Positions 4,352-6,927 of a stretch of 6,927 bases of DNA are shown here, piece after piece. Origin of the DNA: an uncultured Eubacteriales bacterium (GTDB taxonomy: Bacteria > Bacillota > Clostridia > HGM11514). The stretch is from assembly GCA_902492655.1 (NCBI GenBank), contig CABUMF010000067.1, positions 1-6,927 on the forward strand, read 5' to 3'. The notes under the pieces are model-generated. The model made no database searches. It saw nothing but the letters and a program-made list of their open reading frames with translations, and was not told where the DNA came from. Numbering within the stretch: the first letter of the stretch is position 1; each line of letters begins with the position of its first letter. A program made the translations under genes and the position numbers.

Positions 4352-6043
4352 ATGAAGGTTGTAATTATAGGCGGTGTTGCAGGCGGCGCTACTGCGGCGG
4401 CGAGAATACGCAGGCTTGACGAACAAGCGGAAATCGTTGTTTTTGAGCGTTCAGGATTTATCTCATACGCTAACTGTGGTCTGCCGTACTACATCGGCGG
4501 CACCATTGAAGAAGAAAATAATCTAACCTTGCAGACGCCTGAAAGCTTTTGGAGGCGTTTTAGAGTTAAGATGAATGTTCATCATGAAGCTACGGCAATT
4601 CATCCTGACAGCAAAACCGTTACCGTAAAAAATCTTGAAAACGGTAAAATCCTTACCGAGAGTTATGATAAGCTCGTGCTCTCACCCGGTGCTAAGCCGA
4701 TAAAGCCGGGGTTTGACGGTATTGACAGCGATAAGATATTTACCCTGCGCACTGTTGAGGATACGCTTAGACTCAAGAAATATACGGATGAGCACCATCC
4801 GAAATCGGCAGTTGTTGTCGGTGGAGGATTTATCGGAATCGAAGTTGCGGAAAATCTGCGTGAACTCGGAATAGATGTAACGCTCGTGGAAGCGGCGGAT
4901 CAGCTTATGGCTCCGTTTGACAGGGATATGGTATCGTTTATTCATGCTGAAATCCGCAAAAACAGTATCCATCTAATGCTTGATACTATGGTTGAAGGTT
5001 TTGCCGATACCGATTGCGGTATTGATGTGAAACTCAAAAGTGCTCCGACACTTCATACCGATATGGTTGTAATGGCAATCGGCGTCGCTCCCGAAACCAC
5101 ACTTGCGAAAGAAGCGGGTTTGGAACTCGGAATAAAAAGCAGTATTGTGGTCAATGACAAAATGGAAACATCTATACCTGACATTTATGCGGTTGGAGAT
5201 GCGGTTCAGATCAAAAATTTTGTAACGGATACAGACACACTCATCTCTCTTGCCGGACCTGCAAACAAGCAGGGTAGAATTGCCGCCGATAATATCTGCG
5301 GCGGTGACAGCCATTATACCGGCGGACAGGGCTCATCCGTCATCAAAATATTTGACATGACTGTTGCCGCTACGGGTATTAACGAAAAAACCGCAAAGTC
5401 CCTTGGTATTGCTACAGACAAAGTCATTCTTTCGCCGATGAGTCACGCAGGATATTATCCCGGCGGTAAAATGATGACTATGAAAGTGCTGTTTGAAAAA
5501 GAAAGCTACCGCATTTTAGGTGCACAAATTGTAGGCTTTGACGGTGTCGATAAGAGGATTGATGTGCTTGCAACCGCTATCCGTGCCGGAATAAAAGCAT
5601 ATGAACTTACAGAACTTGACCTTGCCTATGCTCCGCCGTTTTCTTCTGCAAAGGATCCTGTGAATATGGCAGGCTATATCATTGAAAACATAAAAAACGG
5701 CATTGTAAAACAATGGTATTACGAGGAGGATGAAACGCTTCCTCGTGACGGGAGTGTTACACTTCTTGATACACGTACACCAATGGAGTACAGCATGGGG
5801 CATGTGAAGGGATTTATCAATATTCCCGTTGATGAACTGCGTGAACGTATAGGTGAGCTGGACAGGAGCAAGCCTGTGTATGTTATCTGCCAAAGTGGAT
5901 TGAGAAGCTATATTGCAAGCAGAATTTTAATGGGTAACGGTTTTGATGCATATAATTTTGCAGGTGGTTTCCGATTCTATGATGCAGTCCGTAATGATAA
6001 AGCGTTAAATAAAAAATCCACCCCCTGCGGAATGGATGATTAA
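4352..6043 (+). CDS. CoA-disulfide reductase/polysulfide reductase with C-terminal rhodanese domain
   Basis: The flavoprotein has 563 residues, the length of known CoADR-Rhd and NAD(P)H polysulfide/persulfide reductase fusions. An FAD-binding Rossmann motif GGVAGGATAAARIRR lies at 7-21, and the single active-site cysteine is C42 in SYANCGLPYY. The NAD(P)H motif VVVGGGFIGIEVAENL lies at 154-169, and the second FAD motif IPDIYAVGDA at 275-284. HAGYYPGG (365-372) and YAPPFSSAKDP (426-436) carry tyrosines equivalent to those near CoA in CoA-disulfide reductase. Residues about 468-548 are a rhodanese domain with catalytic C513 in CQSGLRS. The tail ends STPCGMDD with one more cysteine, C559. Enzymes of this group reduce CoA disulfide, CoA persulfide or polysulfide; substrate cannot be decided from sequence. 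AAAGGTGG (4336-4343) serves as ribosome binding site inside the rhodanese gene, whose TAA abuts this ATG. A terminator follows 15 bp after the stop. Confidence 0.93.
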   Translation: MKVVIIGGVAGGATAAARIRRLDEQAEIVVFERSGFISYANCGLPYYIGGTIEEENNLTLQTPESFWRRFRVKMNVHHEATAIHPDSKTVTVKNLENGKILTESYDKLVLSPGAKPIKPGFDGIDSDKIFTLRTVEDTLRLKKYTDEHHPKSAVVVGGGFIGIEVAENLRELGIDVTLVEAADQLMAPFDRDMVSFIHAEIRKNSIHLMLDTMVEGFADTDCGIDVKLKSAPTLHTDMVVMAIGVAPETTLAKEAGLELGIKSSIVVNDKMETSIPDIYAVGDAVQIKNFVTDTDTLISLAGPANKQGRIAADNICGGDSHYTGGQGSSVIKIFDMTVAATGINEKTAKSLGIATDKVILSPMSHAGYYPGGKMMTMKVLFEKESYRILGAQIVGFDGVDKRIDVLATAIRAGIKAYELTELDLAYAPPFSSAKDPVNMAGYIIENIKNGIVKQWYYEEDETLPRDGSVTLLDTRTPMEYSMGHVKGFINIPVDELRERIGELDRSKPVYVICQSGLRSYIASRILMGNGFDAYNFAGGFRFYDAVRNDKALNKKSTPCGMDD

Positions 6044-6058
6044 AAGGACAGAAAAGAA

Positions 6059-6102
6059 AAAGCGTTGAGAATTCTTTTTTGAGAAACTCAACGCTTTGTT
6101 TT
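6059..6102. terminator. Bidirectional terminator between the convergent operon and regulator
   Basis: AAAGCGTTGAG (6059-6069) pairs perfectly with CTCAACGCTTT (6087-6097), an 11-bp stem around a 17-nt loop that can close further by TTCT/AGAA pairing. On the plus strand the stem is followed by a T-rich run (TTTGTTTTA), and on the minus strand by TTTTTCTTTTC. It therefore suits both the flavoenzyme operon and the regulator, whose TAA is at 6101-6103. Confidence 0.88.
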
Positions 6103-6760
6103 ATCTAACTATAATCTTTTCAAGTCCGTCTTTGTCTATAATCTCAATCGTTCCGCGGGAGAGTGATATAAACCCTTCGTTCACAAAATACTTTAGCATT
6201 CGTGTTACCACTTCACGGGGATTGCCCAAGTGATTGCCGATTGTTTCGTGGGTGATTTTAAGAATGTTAGTGCCTTCGATGTTTGCCTCATTCAAAAGAA
6301 AATCAGCAAGTCTTTTATCAAAGCTTTTCCACATTACCTGGTCTATCAGCCACATTACATCTGAAAATCGGCTTGCCATAACTTCGTTTGTGTAATTGGC
6401 AAGCGGTGCGGAAACATCCATAATGCTTTTGTAAACTTCTGACGGGATGACTAAAACTTTAGTTTCCTTTTCTGCGGTAACGGTAATATCAAACTGAATG
6501 CTGTTCATGATGCAGGATGCAGAGAAAAGGCAAATATCACGTTCAAAAAGGCGGTACATCGTAATTTCTCTGCCATCGTCGGATATAGTAAACGCACGAA
6601 TCTGACCTGAGAGCACAAGGAGCAGTCCCGTACAATTCTGCGAACCGTTATGCAAGAGCTCACCCTTGCCGAATTTACGAACAAAAGATGAGCTTGTAAG
6701 CGTGTCTTGCTGTGATTTCGTCAGTTTATCAAATACTGGTAAGTATGTTAAATAATTCAT
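6101..6760 (-). CDS. Crp/Fnr-family transcriptional regulator
   Basis: This 219-residue regulator has an N-terminal cyclic-nucleotide-type beta-roll (about 8-110), a dimerisation helix (about 115-145) and a C-terminal winged helix-turn-helix (about 165-210). The recognition segment is NPREVVTRMLKYF: R182, E183 and R187 match R180, E181 and R185 of E. coli CRP, which read GTGA. The beta-roll lacks the cAMP-binding GE..RS signature and there is no N-terminal Fnr cysteine cluster. Instead it has C77 and C83 in DICLFSASC where the phosphate-binding cassette would be, plus C43, so thiol or persulfide sensing is plausible (inference). AAAAGGAGA (6769-6777) lies 8 bp before the ATG. It converges on the flavoenzyme gene, and the two share a terminator. 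The GTGATAACATCAC sites before ccdA and trxA are its probable targets; no such site is seen at its own promoter. Confidence 0.9.
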   Translation of the reverse strand: MNYLTYLPVFDKLTKSQQDTLTSSSFVRKFGKGELLHNGSQNCTGLLLVLSGQIRAFTISDDGREITMYRLFERDICLFSASCIMNSIQFDITVTAEKETKVLVIPSEVYKSIMDVSAPLANYTNEVMASRFSDVMWLIDQVMWKSFDKRLADFLLNEANIEGTNILKITHETIGNHLGNPREVVTRMLKYFVNEGFISLSRGTIEIIDKDGLEKIIVR

Positions 6761-6787
6761 AAGCCGTGTCTCCTTTTCAGTATTTTT

Positions 6788-6816
6788 AGTATAGCATAAT
6801 TTCGGGCATATGTCAA
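6788..6816 (-). promoter_or_regulatory. Near-consensus sigma-A promoter for the Crp/Fnr regulator
   Basis: Read on the minus strand, TTGACA (6811-6816) is followed by exactly 17 bp and then TATACT (6788-6793), a 6/6 and 5/6 match. Predicted start is near 6781, leaving about 20 nt of leader with the ribosome binding site. A second TTGACA lies 18 bp further upstream (6829-6834) with no good -10 of its own. No GTGATAACATCAC-like operator is present, so expression of the regulator looks constitutive. Confidence 0.8.
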
Positions 6817-6927
6817 TAATTGTAGGTTTGTCAATGATGTGTTACAAAATATTTAAAAAATTTCACCATTGTTAAGAAAAGACTCGATGTAATCAGCAGG
6901 AGCTTTCCAATTAAGCGGGCGCATAGG
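6811..6927 (-). mobile_element. Probable end of an insertion sequence (right edge of window)
   Basis: The transposase tail at 6853-6927 implies that an insertion sequence ends between its stop codon and the regulator's promoter. A possible terminus is TGTCAATAATT beginning at 6811, since many elements begin with TG and the hexamer TGTCAA is repeated at 6829. The boundary is a guess because the other end of the element and any target duplication are outside the window. Confidence 0.35.
6853..6927 (-). CDS. C-terminal fragment of a DDE-type transposase (start outside window)
   Basis: On the minus strand an open frame enters from the window edge and ends at TAA (6853-6855), giving 24 residues that include MRPLNWKAPADYIESFL. 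The pattern R-P-L-x-W-K-x-P-x-x-Y resembles the extreme C-terminus of rve-type (DDE) transposases of the IS3, IS30 and IS481 groups, where a 'RP...L..KTP.EY' motif is usual. The fragment is too short to name the family. It lies upstream of the regulator gene and in the same orientation. Confidence 0.55.
   Translation of the reverse strand, partial: PMRPLNWKAPADYIESFLNNGEIF

Noticed and set aside
4682..5893. Several open frames on the minus strand opposite the flavoenzyme gene, and others opposite the sigma-like and small redox genes
   Set aside because: They lack ribosome binding sites and recognisable motifs and lie opposite genes with clear conserved domains.
1..6927. CRISPR array, tRNA, rRNA or riboswitch
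   Set aside because: No regularly spaced direct repeats, cloverleaf or recognisable conserved RNA element seen; the intergenic gaps are all under 300 bp and are accounted for by terminators and promoters.

Overview
The window looks like DNA from an obligately anaerobic Firmicute, probably a gut-type Clostridia. It has moderate-to-low GC, strong GGAGG-type ribosome binding sites, a clostridial-style ferredoxin, a sigma-like gene of the kind carried on integrative elements of these bacteria, and thiol chemistry that draws on ferredoxin. No rRNA, tRNA or CRISPR array is visible. The assignment is inferred from gene content only.

Layout. (1) Bases 1-1130 are the tail of a mobile-element-like module: the 3' end of an unrecognised charged protein, then an orphan sigma-70-like gene, closed by a strong terminator at 1257-1286. 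(2) Bases 1289-3641 form a plus-strand operon: ccdA-like thiol transporter, membrane-anchored TlpA/ResA-type thioredoxin, stand-alone ferredoxin:thioredoxin reductase (FTR) catalytic subunit, 2[4Fe-4S] ferredoxin, and a NapH/NosR-like iron-sulfur membrane protein. (3) Bases 3638-6043 form a second plus-strand operon: thioredoxin, single-domain rhodanese, and a CoA-disulfide-reductase/rhodanese fusion. (4) A convergent Crp/Fnr-family regulator (6101-6760, minus) shares a bidirectional terminator with operon 2. (5) At the right edge lies the C-terminus of a transposase (minus strand), so the island is flanked by mobile DNA on both sides.

How it could work together (inference). Ferredoxin electrons would reduce the FTR subunit, which would reduce the cytosolic thioredoxin. 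CcdA would carry the reducing equivalents across the membrane to the TlpA-like protein. The NapH-like protein could link ferredoxin to the membrane. The two rhodaneses and the CoADR-Rhd flavoenzyme would handle sulfane sulfur, polysulfide or CoA persulfide. The set reads as a ferredoxin-powered disulfide/persulfide reduction island serving both sides of the membrane.

The strongest non-coding signal is an exact 13-bp inverted repeat, GTGATAACATCAC, that occurs in front of both operons. Its centre lies exactly 67 bp before each ATG. At both sites an AT-rich -10-like element starts 29 bp after the centre, and there is no recognisable -35. This is the geometry of a class II Crp/Fnr-activated promoter. 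The adjacent regulator carries the R-E-x3-R recognition-helix pattern that reads GTGA in CRP. The regulator gene itself has a near-consensus promoter, whose -35 may be supplied by the end of the neighbouring insertion sequence.
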